Shown here piece by piece: positions 29,660 to 41,875 of a stretch of DNA of 64,000 nt. The stretch lies in the NCBI GenBank assembly GCA_014706295.1, contig JACSVZ010000002.1:131573431-131637430 (forward strand). The letters are read 5' to 3'. The position numbers and the translations under genes were made by a program. This DNA is from Lycocorax pyrrhopterus obiensis. Lineage: Eukaryota > Chordata > Aves > Passeriformes > Paradisaeidae. Position 1 is the first letter of the stretch; every line of letters begins with the position of its first letter. A model generated the notes under the pieces. It was not told where the DNA came from. It saw nothing but the letters and a program-made list of their open reading frames with translations, and made no database searches.

Positions 29660-32600
29660 CAATCAGCTCTTAATTTCTGGCAAAAAGATATTCTTCCCTT
29701 CAACCTGGATATGGGCAGAATGAAGATGCACCATTGGAGAGATGGTGCAAAGGATCTGGATGCCAGGCCTGTGCAGGCAGCAGCAACAGCAGCAGCATTT
29801 TCAGGAAAAAGCTGACATGACTCTGAATGGGGCTCTGTCGTGCATAGCAAGTAAAAGGTATCCCTCTGTGTAGGCAGAAAGTCTGTCCTCTGGGAAGTAC
29901 CAAAATCTTGCCAGAACTTGACATGAGTTGGGTGGGGAGGAAAGGGAGGTTTCCATGTTTTAGGCTGAAACAACATGCATATTCACAAGCCTCCACGTTC
30001 ACGGTCTTTATTGCTGTGCTCGGCTTAAGCAGCAGCCAGTCCCACGTAGAAGGCAGCTGTGTATGGGATGGGCTGTGGGTTGTTACTCCTACTTCCGTAA
30101 CACTTGCGTCTAAAGATGTCAACCTGTGCTGAGATCCAGTTAGGCTATAAACACAGCAAGCTGGAATCCCTTGGAGAAACAGAAAGATAGATGACTTGCC
30201 TGCAGACAAACATAAAAGACAGTGGCAAAAATCGTACTTGGTCTCTGGACTGAAAAGCCAGCATGGAATCAGCCTGGTTTGTCCTGTGCTTCCCACAGCT
30301 TGCAGACAGATGTGAATATGTTGGGCTGAATGGGAATCTGTTAGATCTAATTAATTATAATATGTTAAACAATTAAAATAATGAAGATCAGGCACAATCA
30401 AATTTCAAAACAAAGAGATTTAGCAAGATTAGGCTGTTAACACTGTACAGATCATGCCATTAATCTTTCTGGAGGCCCAACATAAGTGATACAGGATCTA
30501 GCCAGCTGGGAAGATGGTAAACTGGAGGTAATATCAGGTTCCCAGGGAGCAAATGGATTTTCCCATTCCATTTTGCAACCTTATTTTTAGACAAGACCAA
30601 AATACTGGACATATCAAAACATGTATATGTGTGCACATGTACCCTAGGTGTGATGGCTGTGAGTCATACAATTTGTGGACTTCAAGGAGACAGGGAGTTC
30701 ACAGCTTGAAACGCTTGGTTAATGATATATACTACTGTACTTCCCATTTAAGTTTGTAAGAGTTACTCTGTTATTTGTGGTCACTTTAGCACTGGGGAAG
30801 CTGACTTTGACTGACAACTCTGGGAGCAGAAGTTGTTCCTTGTCCATAAAACAGGTACAGCCCTTCAGGAGATGAGAGGGGCCTTGGGGCCCCATGCTCA
30901 TTCCTTTCCAGGCCTCTGCAGGATCTCATCAGTACTGTTGTCAGCAATAATGCATTTATGACACTCTGACGTTTGTGAGAAGAGCCCACTGTGTGGTTCA
31001 CATGAGGCATGTTCCCCCCTAGAAACCCAGATTTGGTGGAAGGTCCTGGAGCTCGGGCACAAAGCCATGGGGGGCTGCAAAATACCCCAGAGCTGTTTGT
31101 TGGAGGCTGAGCATGGGAAAGAACAATTTGTAACAGTTGCTAATGGAAAAGCAGGTGAATGTGACCAAAAGCCTGGCCTGCTTTCACAGGTAAAATGATT
31201 TTACCAGAAAAGGAAATTCTTTTTAAAGAGCCAAAGAACAAAGACATTTGAGGCCTCCTCTGGGAAATAAGGATGAGCAATCGGAACTGCTGGTTTTCTT
31301 TGTATAATTGAATACTGTATTCCTGGAGGGATCTTTTTATTTGGTTCTTTGCTCTCTCTGGTTCTTCTCTACAATGTACACAAGCTGCAGTACAGAAAAT
31401 AGAGATAGTCAAAGAGAGATAACACTGTACTGAGAGAATTTAATTAACAAGTCCTTGTGGGACTGAATGGGTAAGTATGGAAAGAATGGAGGAAGATAAG
31501 CAAAAAGAAATCCTATTAATGTCTGACTGTATTAAATATTTCATTGAAAGAAAGCAAAAGATGCACCAAAACAAGTTTAGAGTTCTTGAAAAACCTAAAA
31601 AATAATATTAGGCAATGTATTTTCTTTTCTTTTTTAATTTTGCTTTAGACAAACTTAGTGCTGTGCCGCTTTCAAGGACGACAGTTTAGCAACAGACATC
31701 TGAAGACCTCAGAAGGGACTGGGGAAACAGGACAGAGGGAAAGACTCCCTCTTTTTTTCATAACCACCACCTTCCACAGTTGTTCAGGAGACACCCATGA
31801 AGTCCTGCATGGGTGGATGCCGGGTGCACCAAGACACAAACACTGGACACCCATTGCCCCGCAGCACGCAGCAGGCAGGCAACAGCAATGCTGTTTCATT
31901 TCAGGCGGACCCGTGAATGAAAGATTTTTGGCATACTGATCTTGACCTCTCTTCTGTCCTGTCAGCTGTTACTTCCCAGTGCCCTTGGGCTGGCTGAATT
32001 TGCTCTTGCTGATGGCCTTTATATAGTTCCTCGTCCTGGAGCTCGTGTTGAAACTGGGCTTTTAGGTTTTTCAGTAGATCTTGGAACTGCAAATTAATAT
32101 CACATATCCCAGCTTTTATTAGAAGCTTTGCTGAGGTCCAGAAGTTGCTGGAAGCCTGATACTCTTCACCACTTACTGGCTGTGAATTATGTAGCTACCC
32201 ATATTTTTAATTTCCTTTCATTTACTTGTGTGTGCAGGACCTCTGTCATGACCAGCAGGAAACTCTCCCCTGGGTACAGAGAGGCAATTCAGCGTCTGTG
32301 CCAACCCTGGCTTGTAAAAGCCTGGCAGCTCTTGACAAACAAAGCCTAGAAATGTTGCTATTAAAAGCATTTATTGAATAAATCCATATGTGACAAAATG
32401 ATAGCTGCAAAAAGCAGTAGAATTGTTTTTTTAATGGATAAATCTTATTTGAAAGGTAAAGCTGAGCTGGGAAAGCTCAGAGAACAGTCACCTGAGGATA
32501 GAGCTTTGAGCAACGTGGGAAAAATTAGAACCAATATGAACAATATAGAGGATAATAGATTTGAGAACATCTGCTTTGAGTGGAAGCTTTTATGTAAAGA

Positions 32601-34586
32601 AAAGAGAGGATAAGCCTGGATTTAACGTTGGTATTTGAACGCTGTCACAAATAGAGATAGCAGAAGAAGCCCTCGTTCCTGTTAGCAGGCCTGCAGCAGG
32701 CAGGAGCAGCGGGAGCCCGGCTGCCCAGCGCAGGCTGCAGAACGGTGCCGTGGGCAGGCTCGGGCTCCCAGCCAGGGCACAGCACAGCTCCCAGGCCCAG
32801 GATTGCTTTGCACCGTCAGCCTGTGACAGCCTGGGTGCTGAGGGAGGCAGGGCGCTGAAACCTCCCTGCAGGGCAGGGAAAGGAGCAAAGGAACTGTGAT
32901 TGTGTAAAGGCTCTTGCAACAGCTGAAGAGCAGCTCTGCTGGAAATCCAAAATTTCCATGGTAGAGGATTCTAATTTTATGTCTCTCTGCTTAAAGTGTC
33001 TTTGCTTTGGCCTTTCCTGGGTGATCAGAACTTGGTCTAGACAAGAAGCAGAAAAAAAAGGTCATTGTTTAAAAAGAGACATTGGGACAATATTTAGCCA
33101 CAAATTCCTCCCCCCCTCAACATTTGCTATCTGAATTGTTGCTTAGATACTGAATAGAATTGGTCCTGATGGGCTTTGGGCGGGTGATCGAATATTTCCT
33201 GTTGAGGGATGGGAAACTCTTTATTAGAACTGGCAGTGGCAGATGTGGTAACCTAGAGGTGCAAAATATCCTTCCTGGGAATAAGCAGTCTCCAGCAAGG
33301 ACAGACAGCTCCTGTGGCTGCTGCTGACATTCATGAATGCGGTATGGGAGTACTCAAACTAATTCAGGAATTTCTTGGCACACATAATATCCACAGTAGG
33401 GAAATGTTTTGCATCATTTGAGAGATGGTCTAGCTTGTCCAGCCTCTTCAAAGAGATTATTGGAGAAACTATGAAAACAGCATATCAGGATTATAAAGGT
33501 TTACTGAGAGCTAGATAGAAATGAAAGGGAGGACTGAAAAATGTTATGGAAGAATGAAAACAAGTAGCATCTGAAAGTACAGCATCAGAACTGAATCTGC
33601 AGAGAACTGGATGAATGTCACATGCAAACTCGTGTTTAGAGAAGATACTTGAGAAGCAATGAGTTCAATCTAGCAAGGAACAGATTTTTCAAAATCAGAC
33701 ATAGGGAAACAGTAAGAAGCACCTACTGTGTTTGGAATATTACACACACAGGTGCAAATGCCCAATTTAGAAATGAGTCTGACATTCCTGCTTACAATCT
33801 AGGAGCAAGTAAATGTTTGTGTGCACATATTGCTGTAAATCAGTCTCATCACGTATGAATATCTTGCTTTTGGAAATGTCAATATTTTCTGGGAAAAAAA
33901 ATATTCCTCTCTTTAGTTTCTTCCCAAAATAGGATGCCTAATGTTGGTAAAATTATTTCAAGATTTATCTCACTGGCTTTTCTATAATAGCCATTTTCCC
34001 ATGTACTGCTTCCCAAAGTGGTAGTGGTAGAGCTGTGACAGATCATCAAAGAACATCATGGGCTCAGTGCGTGCAAACCATTTTTAATTAAAAAACATCT
34101 TAGTGAAAAAAGCCCCCCTGTTTCCAAAATTTGGGCTACTTAAACCTTCAGAAGTGTCTAGGATCCTTAATTCATACTATACTTTACTCTTAAAAAAAAA
34201 AAAAAGGATAAAAGAAATAAACTAAGATCAAAATCTTATACAGGGGAGAATAGCTAGAAAATGGAGAACAGAAGCACATTGTATTTAATTCACAGGTAAC
34301 ATCCTCTTTGCATTAAAAGTGAGCCAGGGTACCACTGTTGTATTCCATTCCTCAACTAGCTGGAATGCCATGTAAGTAAAGACCAGCTCTGCTGTCTTGT
34401 GTTCCTTCTTCCTTTGCCTGGTGGTTTTGTTGTTCCAGGGGTGAACATGGGATGCTCTGCTCCTTGCCAGCCCCAGCCACCCCACGATGGTTTCTGTCTC
34501 AGGAAGAGAGGCCTTGATTCCAGACATTTTACAAAGTGCCTGCTGTACGGGACCCTATCGCTGGGAAGAGTAAGATGGGTCTGAAA
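29660..34586. other. Intergenic, no gene recognised
   Basis: Mixed-composition sequence with no recognised gene or mobile element. A GC-rich block of about 200 bp near 32675-32880, with CAGG/GCAGG-like words, stands out from AT-rich flanks but shows few CpG pairs and no clear identity. Open frames beyond the GAA tract reach about 109 codons and look random. Confidence 0.65.
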
Positions 34587-34587
34587 T

Positions 34588-34636
34588 ATAGAATAGAATA
34601 GAATAGAATAGAATAGAATAGAATAGAATAGAATAG
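34588..34636. repeat. (GAATA)n pentanucleotide microsatellite
   Basis: GAATA is repeated about nine times without interruption over 46 bp. The unit matches the antisense CR1 tail repeat (TAGAAT), and antisense CR1 sequence follows directly, so the array probably grew from that tail. Its perfection suggests recent slippage and likely length polymorphism. Confidence 0.9.
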
Positions 34637-34690
34637 TCCTGTTGGGAGAGGCCTACAGAGATCATCTAGTCCAAGCAGATGTTAGATATT
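34637..34690 (-). mobile_element. CR1 3' end fragment, antisense
   Basis: Next to the microsatellite the sequence reads TGTTGGGAGAGGCCTACAGA and then GATCATCTAGTCCAA, the antisense form of the conserved CR1 terminal block. Recognisable homology fades after about 55 bp. Confidence 0.8.
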
Positions 34691-34886
34691 AGCAAAGCCT
34701 TCTACAGGGCTGGACAGTGTTTTGTCATCAAGTGCAGATTGCAGATGCAGACCCCCAGCTCCCCAGGGAAATACCACTGCCACATGCTCCCCACACAGTG
34801 TGAGTGCTGGGCACAAATAGCATAGGCACAGGACTTCAGGCTGTCACAGCAACACCAGGCATCAGGCCTGGGAAACAAGGCTCAGA

Positions 34887-35055
34887 GAATCACACAATCA
34901 CAGAATCACAGAATAAGCTGACTTGGAAGGGACCCGCAAGGACCATCGAGTCCATATTTGGGCCCTGCACAGGACCATCCCCAAGAGTCACACCAAGTGC
35001 CTGAGAGCATTGTTCGAACACTTCCTGAACTCTGCCAGGCTTGGTGCTTGGTGCT
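34887..35055 (-). mobile_element. CR1 LINE fragment, antisense
   Basis: A tail with repeated AATCACAGAATCACAGAAT is followed by CTTGGAAGGGACCCGCAAGG, ACCATCGAGTCCA, a GGGCCCTGCACAGGACCATC block and CTGAGAGCATTGTTCGAACA. All belong to one CR1 subfamily's 3'UTR in antisense. It is a different, better preserved insertion than the one 200 bp to its left. Homology fades near 35055. Confidence 0.85.
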
Positions 35056-36364
35056 CATGGCTGCAGTGGCCGGCAGAGGAGCACAGGGAGCCAGGGCAGT
35101 GTTTGCTGTTGGGGGTAAAGGGAGGGCCCCATCCTGCAACAGCATTTCTGTCTTCACCCTTCCTATCTCTGCAGTAGGGGTGGCAGTAGCAAGCCTGGTT
35201 TTCCGTCACAGTGCTGCCCTTCCTTCCCCTTTCCTGTGGCAGGACCGACTCAGCCCTGGCCCCTTGTTCTCAGGATAGCAATTCTCAGTGCCACCAGCTC
35301 TTCTGAGGAGCCTTTGGTTGATTCTGCCTTGAATTCCCCATAGGAGAATGCTGCAGTTAAAGCAGGGGACTCACAGCAGCCCCTGCTCCTAAGGCAGCCC
35401 ACAGGAAAGGTATGGATGTGTCCCTCACAGGAGTTCTTCAGGAAAAATCAAATGCTTAAGTTATATTAGTATTCAGAGCTTGCAATCAGGTTTTGCACCA
35501 GCAGAATAACCTCCCAGCTAAGGCAAGGTCAGTGAAACTGGAGAGCTCGGCCTGTCTCAGCCTGCAGGGACTGAACGCACACGTCCATCAGGAATAACAT
35601 AACCACCAAACTGTGCTGCTGCCCATCCAACAAAACCAGACCTTTTCACCACAGGACCCACTGAGGAGCTGCTGCCTCATCCTCCAGCCCTTTGCTGCCT
35701 CTTTCTGAGGGAATTTAGGCAATCTGCTCCAGCCTTGAACCTGTACTATGAACTAGCAAAAGCACTGGACTCGGATGCCTTTGAAATCACTTTGCTCTAT
35801 TTCTTCCAACAATTACCATTTATACACTGTGACATTTAAGTGTCCCAGACCCTTGAAGCAGAACGACTGGGCAATTATAACCTGCATTTGTTGTTCAGCT
35901 TGCGCCCCCCTCCCGTGAGCTGAACCGTGAAAACAGAGCTCACGCCGGCTCTGCTCTTGTGAGCAGGCGGCACCATTTATAAACCTCCAGGATGGGGCTT
36001 TATGGCCCGTCCACAGTGATGGATGCACAACTCCTGCAGGCGCACAAAGCTCGATGTTCAAATAGCCAGTCTGGTGTCCAGATTCTTCCTTCCACAAGGC
36101 CTGAAAAGCTTCTCAATAGAAAAGGGCTAATCTGAATTTCCCATCCAAAAATCCTGTTTGTATCTCTGTTTGCAGACTCACTTGTTTCTTGGCCTATTTA
36201 CAGTGGAGGGTGCTGTATAAAGATTATTTATTATCAACCTCCCTGGGAATGGAGTGGGACTGTTTATAATAAACCCTTGTATTTCTTTAACACTTTAGCC
36301 TTGATTTCCTAGCCCTTGGCAAATGTTAGCACTTCAGCATTGCAATGTCTCTTCAGGAAGGTCA
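35056..36364. other. Intergenic, no gene recognised
   Basis: GC-moderate unique sequence. Open frames are at most about 106 codons and lack family resemblance. No mobile element was recognised. Confidence 0.6.
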
Positions 36365-36500
36365 CTGCTGTTATCCATGGGTTACAGGTGGGAAACTGAG
36401 GCACAAAGGTCTTAAATGGCCACTGGCATCTCTGACTGCTATGTGAAGTGGATTTAGATGCAAAGCATTCCAGCTTCAGGTCTGTGACAGCCCTCTCGTA
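36365..36500 (-). mobile_element. MIR-like ancient SINE remnant, antisense
   Basis: The block GTTATCCATGGGTTACAGGTGGGAAACTGAGGCACAAAG, seen from about 36371, is a close match in order and spacing to the antisense core and tail of MIR (tRNA-derived CORE-SINE), known in all amniotes. The following CACTGGC...TGAAGTGG stretch fits the more diverged part. Only partial and old; the A and B boxes are not clear. Confidence 0.5.
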
Positions 36501-37499
36501 ACAGGGCCAGCAGGAAGAGATGAGTACGACGAATTCTGCCATCCCAACAGTAGTAGTTTGCCAGCTTTTGCCTGGATATGGGGAACTCTAAACAGGACTG
36601 ATGGGTCACAGGGCCTGGGGCCTGTATCACCTTCCATCACCATTGCTCTGGGGCAGTGATTTACACTGGGTGCTTAGGTAGGACAGATGATACAAACCAC
36701 CATTGTAGGATCGCCTGGTGTTTTCTGTCAAGAGACCTTGATGAGAATCAGAAGGTACATTTCTAACACAGCCAGTTCCTTTCCAACCACAAAGACATCC
36801 TTCCTTCCCCATGTGTATCTGTCACTTGTTTCGATAGCTGCCATATTTTTCTAACATGAAATAAACACATATAATAGGATTTTTCCCCCTATTTCTTGAG
36901 TTTTTCTGATACAAACATATTTAGGAACTGGATAACAGAGCAGAATGTCAGCCTTCAAACCATAACTTTTAAAGTTGGGTGAAAATTAAAACAAAAATAG
37001 ATAGTAAATTTGAGAGAGGCTGAAAAAGTTCTGTTGGAACTTGGAGGAATTTCAAATGTTATTTTTAACCAGACATTTAGCTCTTATGGGAAACAAAACT
37101 TAGAAGGACAGATATAATTAGGTCAGATATTGAGAAACTTATTATGCTTTGCTACAGATGATCCCAGGAGAATGTAACTTAAGCCCTTTTTTTGTATTAA
37201 GATTCAATCATAGTTCTTCACTTTTTAGTGTAAAATAAAGTAGGATAGAAGTATGCTTTGTATTACTAACTGCTTCAGCATGTGAAGCAATGGATGTTTG
37301 ACAAGAAATCTAAGGACAGAAGGCAAGATTTTTATTTTGCTTTGTACCAAAATACGTAACATTATGCTAGCATCTGTGCCTGCTTTTGTTCACTGTGTAG
37401 ATACAATTGATTTACTGGTGTATCCTGGGAATATCTGATGCTTGGTATCTCCCAAGCACCACTGTGCAAATATTAACTGCACCTTGCAGCATGAGCGCA

Positions 37500-37620
37500 A
37501 TGCAGACATTATTCCTATTACAAGTGGGGAAACTGAGGCAAAGAGCCCCTGTTGTTTGATCACCACTGAGCCTGTGTCACTGTTGCAGTCAGGACTTCAG
37601 AACTTCTGCCTTCTGCTCCC
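37500..37620 (-). mobile_element. Second MIR-like SINE remnant, antisense
   Basis: CATTATTCCTATTACAAGTG followed by GGGAAACTGAGGCAAAGAGC matches the same MIR core as the copy 1.1 kb to the left, and CAGTCAGGACTTCAGAACTT fits the region expected next. The two copies differ, so they are separate old insertions and not a recent duplication. Confidence 0.5.
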
Positions 37621-38600
37621 ACTGCTTCTGCAGAGATCCACCTTGACACAAGAAGTATGCTTCATGCAAAACCAGGGGAGAAAAGCCTTTATCAAAAGAA
37701 GAAAGGAGCCAGTAGGTGGCTGATAGTGCTGTTAACACATGGATCTGTCATTACTCACAGCATTTATCATGTCTGTTGCTGTGAAGCACACTGTTCTTCT
37801 TTAAAGTAGGTGTCTAATTTGAGAGATACTGGTTTTCCTAGCAGCTACATGATCTGGGGAGGGAGACTTGGTGAGTTGCCTGCAGTGAGATATTGCACAT
37901 CATTTGTTGTAAAGTCTGCCCAGAGAGAGGTGGAAGTGGACAGGAGTCATGCTAGGCAGGTCCTGGATACCAAGTTTTCCCAGCACAGCCCCACTGACTC
38001 AGGAGCAGAAAAAACCAATATTCTCACTCACAAAGGTTTGCCAGTTCTCCTGGAACCTGAAGCCAAAGCAGACACAACACATAAAGGTCGAAAAAAGCTA
38101 GAGAGCTGGAATTTTTCAGGGGGATGGTTTAACTCTGTCAGCAGCAACAGATCTCCATTGGTAATGTAAAATGTTTCTCCATCCTACTGGGAAGTTGTGT
38201 GTATAGTTATTAGCAAAGCTTTTGCAGTGTAGGATCAAAATGCAAATATCTACAGTGACTGGAGTATGTGGATTTGGAGTTTGGGTTCAAACCTTCATCA
38301 CAGATGAATGAAATAGAAGGAGTCTCTTCTTGTTGCTAGATCATGTCCAGGCCACCAATGGTGGTAAATCTGAACAACGGATTTATCTTTAATCCATCTT
38401 GAATCTGAAGCAAAGAGCAGCCAGATGCAGTGGCAGGACCATCTAGAGCTACTCGAGCACACTCAAGACAAGCTGATTCAACTGGTGTTTACCTGGAGCA
38501 AGACTCTATACCTAACATGGCATTGGAGAAACATAAAATAAGCCAGGAAACAGGGTATTTAAACAGGAAACATCAATATTTCTTAAAATATTTTTGACGA
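37621..38600. other. Intergenic, no gene recognised
   Basis: Unique-looking sequence up to the solo LTR. The longest open frame (about 119 codons from 37810) has no recognisable domain. Confidence 0.6.
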
Positions 38601-38604
38601 GTAT
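38601..38604. other. Target-site duplication, left copy (GTAT)
   Basis: GTAT lies directly before the LTR's TG start and is repeated directly after its CA end at 39042-39045. A 4-bp duplication is typical of gammaretrovirus-like (ERV1) integrases. Confidence 0.7.
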
Positions 38605-38859
38605 TGATGCCTTAGGTTTTAACTTTTATATTTTTTAAACTCTGTACTGCTTAGTGTGCAACTTTGAAGCTTCTTGTAGCCTGTTACTTTCTGCTCTCTC
38701 ATGCCTGTTAGACACAACAAAGCCTCTCTGGACTGCTCTTCAAGGACACCTGGACCATCCTGAGCCCAAGGGGTGTAAACCAAGGAGTCTCTGAAGGGGG
38801 AGTAGCTAAGGGGAATTACATCATTTAACTGGGGTTTTAATTGGAGAATTGACCCTGAT

Positions 38860-38885
38860 ATGCAAATGAACCAAACCTATAAAAG
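38860..38885 (+). promoter_or_regulatory. LTR promoter: octamer plus TATA box
   Basis: A perfect POU-factor octamer ATGCAAAT ends 10 bp before TATAAAAG. Octamer-TATA spacing this tight resembles immunoglobulin and some histone promoters. Both motifs are intact, so the LTR could still start transcription to the right. Confidence 0.65.
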
Positions 38886-38973
38886 TGTGAAGAACTCGTG
38901 ACCTGTAGTCCATCTTGGGGTCCATCTTGGCAATAGCCTCTGGCTCCCCAGGGTGTACCTTGAAGGCCCTTCA

Positions 38974-38979
38974 AATAAA
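38974..38979 (+). terminator. LTR polyadenylation signal AATAAA
   Basis: A canonical AATAAA lies about 96 bp downstream of the TATA box and is followed by CTTTTGTTCCTTTACTCTGT, a typical T/GT-rich downstream element. This is the expected place for the retroviral R-region poly(A) site. Confidence 0.75.
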
Positions 38980-39045
38980 TACCTACTTTTGTTCCTTTAC
39001 TCTGTCTAGTCTCTGTGTCTAGGAGGCCTGATAAGGCACCAGTAT

Positions 39046-41681
39046 AGGTGAAAGGAAACCATATATATTCCTATGGTAAGTAAAAAATCTCATGCTTGAT
39101 CAAGACAAAGTGGTGGAAAGTAACTGATTCTGGTGCTGCATATATTTGTAGCAACACAAAAGTGTCATCCATCCCACTGTTGCTGATATTCAGGAGTTTA
39201 CTTGCTTTCTATACTTGTAAATGGCAGCAATTGCAGTCAAAGCTTCCCTGTCTGCCACAGGAGGTATTAAGGTTGATGAGCTGTTCAGAATTATTGCTAA
39301 TGACTACAAGGTAGTGATATTGCTCTTCACCTTCAAGGTAGTAAGTGGTGTCAAGCTGTGGCAATAATTTCCTGGAACAAACATTGTACTTTTACTTTCT
39401 AATGTAAACTGTACTCTTATTGATGCAATAAACTGCAACTATTTCTTCAGGCTGTGGAAGACTTCCAGTAACTCATAAAAGCCTCAATCATGTAATTCTG
39501 TTGGGTCCTGCTTCCTCTCAGTGCCTTGCTTGCTGGTCTTGCAATAGGGGCCATACAAAAGAGATAGTGTACAGCAAATTTGGCCATTTCCAAGCAGAGC
39601 TTGGTCGTTTTCTTTCAAACGTGCCACTTCTTATGTGCAGTTGCAGAACCTCACTGCCCCAAGAGACTCAAATCAGCTGAGTTATAGCTCAAAGTCCAGA
39701 AGTAACCATTCCAAGATAGGGAACTATCTTGGATAACCTGTTTGGCATAACACTTCTTGGTAGTGCCCAGACAACAAATTGACTTAAATTGAAGCTAATT
39801 AAGATTAATATTAACAGAGAATGCACATGCTTTCCTATACAGAGTAACTCTGCAGCCACTCTTCTACAACAGTACTTTCCTACCCACTGCTTCTTTGTGT
39901 TTCTGATCTGAGTCATCTGTCAAGTCTATCTCAAGCCTTGTCAAGCCTTGTATAGTTCTGCCAAGAGAGTAAATTTCCTTACTCAGGGTACATTGGATAA
40001 AAGAAGTTTGGTTGGTTTAATTTTGTTTTCTTTGCTGGGTTTCTTTTTTTTTCCTGAGGGAGATGGTTTAACTTTTCTCAGTCCAAAAAACCTACCCCAA
40101 CAAAGTTACTTTTTTGCTTCTGCACCAAGAGTCTGCTTTGCCCAGCGTACAAATATCATGTGGATGCATAATATTGCACTCTAACAACTGGTATAGCAGT
40201 GACAGCTCTCTCCTGACAATGTCCAAGCTCTGAATTCGACACCTGAGTGTTCCCTGCTGCAGGCGATAGTGCCTGCACCTCTAGAGTAGTGGCAGGAGAG
40301 CAGACAATGCAGAAAGCAAACTCCACTTCGGGTTTTTACAATGCTCAGCTAAAATATAATATCAGGCCAACATGGAACTTCATCCTCAGGCTTTGAGAGG
40401 TGAAACTGAATTCTTTTTAATCCTTGAAACATCATGTTTCACTGTTAGTATTCAAGGCAACCAGTAGGATGGCTACTTGCCTTTTCTATTTTTCAGAGGA
40501 AAGCAAAACCAAATTTTTTCCTGGTTTGATACCAGAGAGACACTGTCTACTTGAAATAGAGCCAGTTTGTGAAAATGAGTTAAAAGTCATCTCCTTGCCA
40601 GTTTTTGTGGGTGTTCATCCTGCCTGGTTAGCAAGATAAATCCTGCAGGGAATCTCATGAATGTCAGTGCAAGCAGGTAATGAAGAGCTAAGCCTCTGCT
40701 ACATTTCTTTCTTCCTTCCTTTGAGGAGGAGGAGGAGAGGGGAAGGCAGATGGTAACTCTTCTCTGGAGCACTGTGCGTATGTCTGTTTTTGAAGCTTTA
40801 CCTCTATAGAATTGATGTGTTTGACTAAAGAATTATATCTTTGCTGCAGAAAACAGGAGCAAGACATCAGCATGTTTCCTGACTGCATTTCTCTGAGCTG
40901 GAGAAAAAGTACTATGGAGAGCAGGGAGGGGAGAGGGCAGGAGCTGCTCACTGCAGAGCAGTTCCAGCTAGAGGAGAAAATATCTGTGACTACTGCCGAT
41001 GTGCCAAGTGAAAGGTGTTGGAGAGGGTTGTTCAGATTTACCAAATTGATGTGATTTATTGAGCTTTTCTTTCATCCCCCTCCAAAGATGTTATGTCTGT
41101 TCAAATGCATTTTTTACTTTATTGCTCACAGTTGGAGATGTTTCACACAATGAGGCCCAGGTAATATAATGCAGTTTCCCCAGATTTCTCCATGGAAGCA
41201 CAAAACAATGCTTAAGTGTTCTTATTTTTTTGGATAGACCCTCTAAAAATTGAACCTAACCCCTGTTCTAGCAGTCATTTTGTGGCAGAACAGTAGGAAA
41301 AACCTATTTCAATTTGGACTTCATAGGTACATTAAAATACATTTTTTTTTATTCAAGGTAAAGACATAGCCTAGGACTTCTTGGGGGGAAAAACCCGAAC
41401 AAGTCTTTAAGCCATTGTTACAGTAAATTTTGTTCGTTAGTCTCTGATCACATTCTAGGGAAGACAAAAAAGTGCATATTTATAAATCATGGGGAAATAT
41501 TTCCTAAATTTGGGGGGCATAAAGTGCTTCTGCTTTGGCCAGCTGGGAAGTTTGGAGTCTACCCCATTCAGGTGAGGAAAGGATGTTAAAAACATATTTA
41601 ATTTTATGCTGAACACACTGAATGGTGTTCATTTCAGCAGTCACCCTTCTGAAAACATTTTATTTCAACATATTACCATTG
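39046..41681. other. Intergenic, no gene recognised
   Basis: AT-rich unique sequence between the LTR and the next CR1. Open frames of at most about 118 codons occur on either strand without family resemblance. Confidence 0.6.
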
Positions 41682-41875
41682 AACCACAGAATGGTTTGGG
41701 TTGGAAGGGACCTTAAAGATCATCTAGTTGCAATTCCCCTGCCATGGGCAGGGTCACCTTTCACTAGACCAGGTTGCCTAGGGCCCCATCCAGCCTGGCC
41801 TTGAATGCTTCCAGGGATGGGGCATCCATGGCTTCTCTGGGCAGCCTGTTGCAGTGTCTCACCACCCTCAAGGTG
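41682..41875 (-). mobile_element. CR1 LINE fragment, antisense
   Basis: This is a well-preserved antisense CR1 3' end: AGAATGGTTTGGGTTGGAAG, GGACCTTAAAGATCATCTAG, CCCTGCCATGGGCAGGGTCA, then ACTAGACCAGGTTGC, CATCCAGCCTGGCCTTGAA and GGGCAGCCTGTTGCAGTGTC. Homology ends after the CTCACCACCCTCA block. It is closer to consensus than the other fragments here, so probably younger. Confidence 0.92.

Larger units (their letters stand above)
38605..39041 (+). mobile_element. Solo LTR of an endogenous retrovirus (437 bp)
   Basis: The element begins TGATGCCTTA and ends TAAGGCACCA. These are inverted copies with one mismatch in ten, so it has the canonical TG...CA ends. It is flanked by GTAT on both sides. 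Inside, on the plus strand, are a perfect octamer ATGCAAAT (38860-38867), TATAAAAG (38878-38885) and the polyadenylation signal AATAAA (38974-38979), followed by a T-rich downstream element. This gives U3 of about 300 bp and a short R/U5. No internal retroviral genes and no second LTR are in the window, so recombination has left a solo LTR. I infer ERV1-type from the duplication length; the exact family is not known to me. Confidence 0.85.

Noticed and set aside
29344..29976. 210-codon minus-strand frame rich in Ser/Thr and its Glu-rich plus-strand partner
   Set aside because: Both are translations of the GAA microsatellite and its flanks; no domain or conserved start is seen.
39030..39060. 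Possible primer-binding site and internal retroviral sequence right of the LTR
   Set aside because: After the CA end the sequence is the target duplication GTAT followed by ordinary flank; no primer-binding site or retroviral coding sequence follows, so it is a solo LTR.
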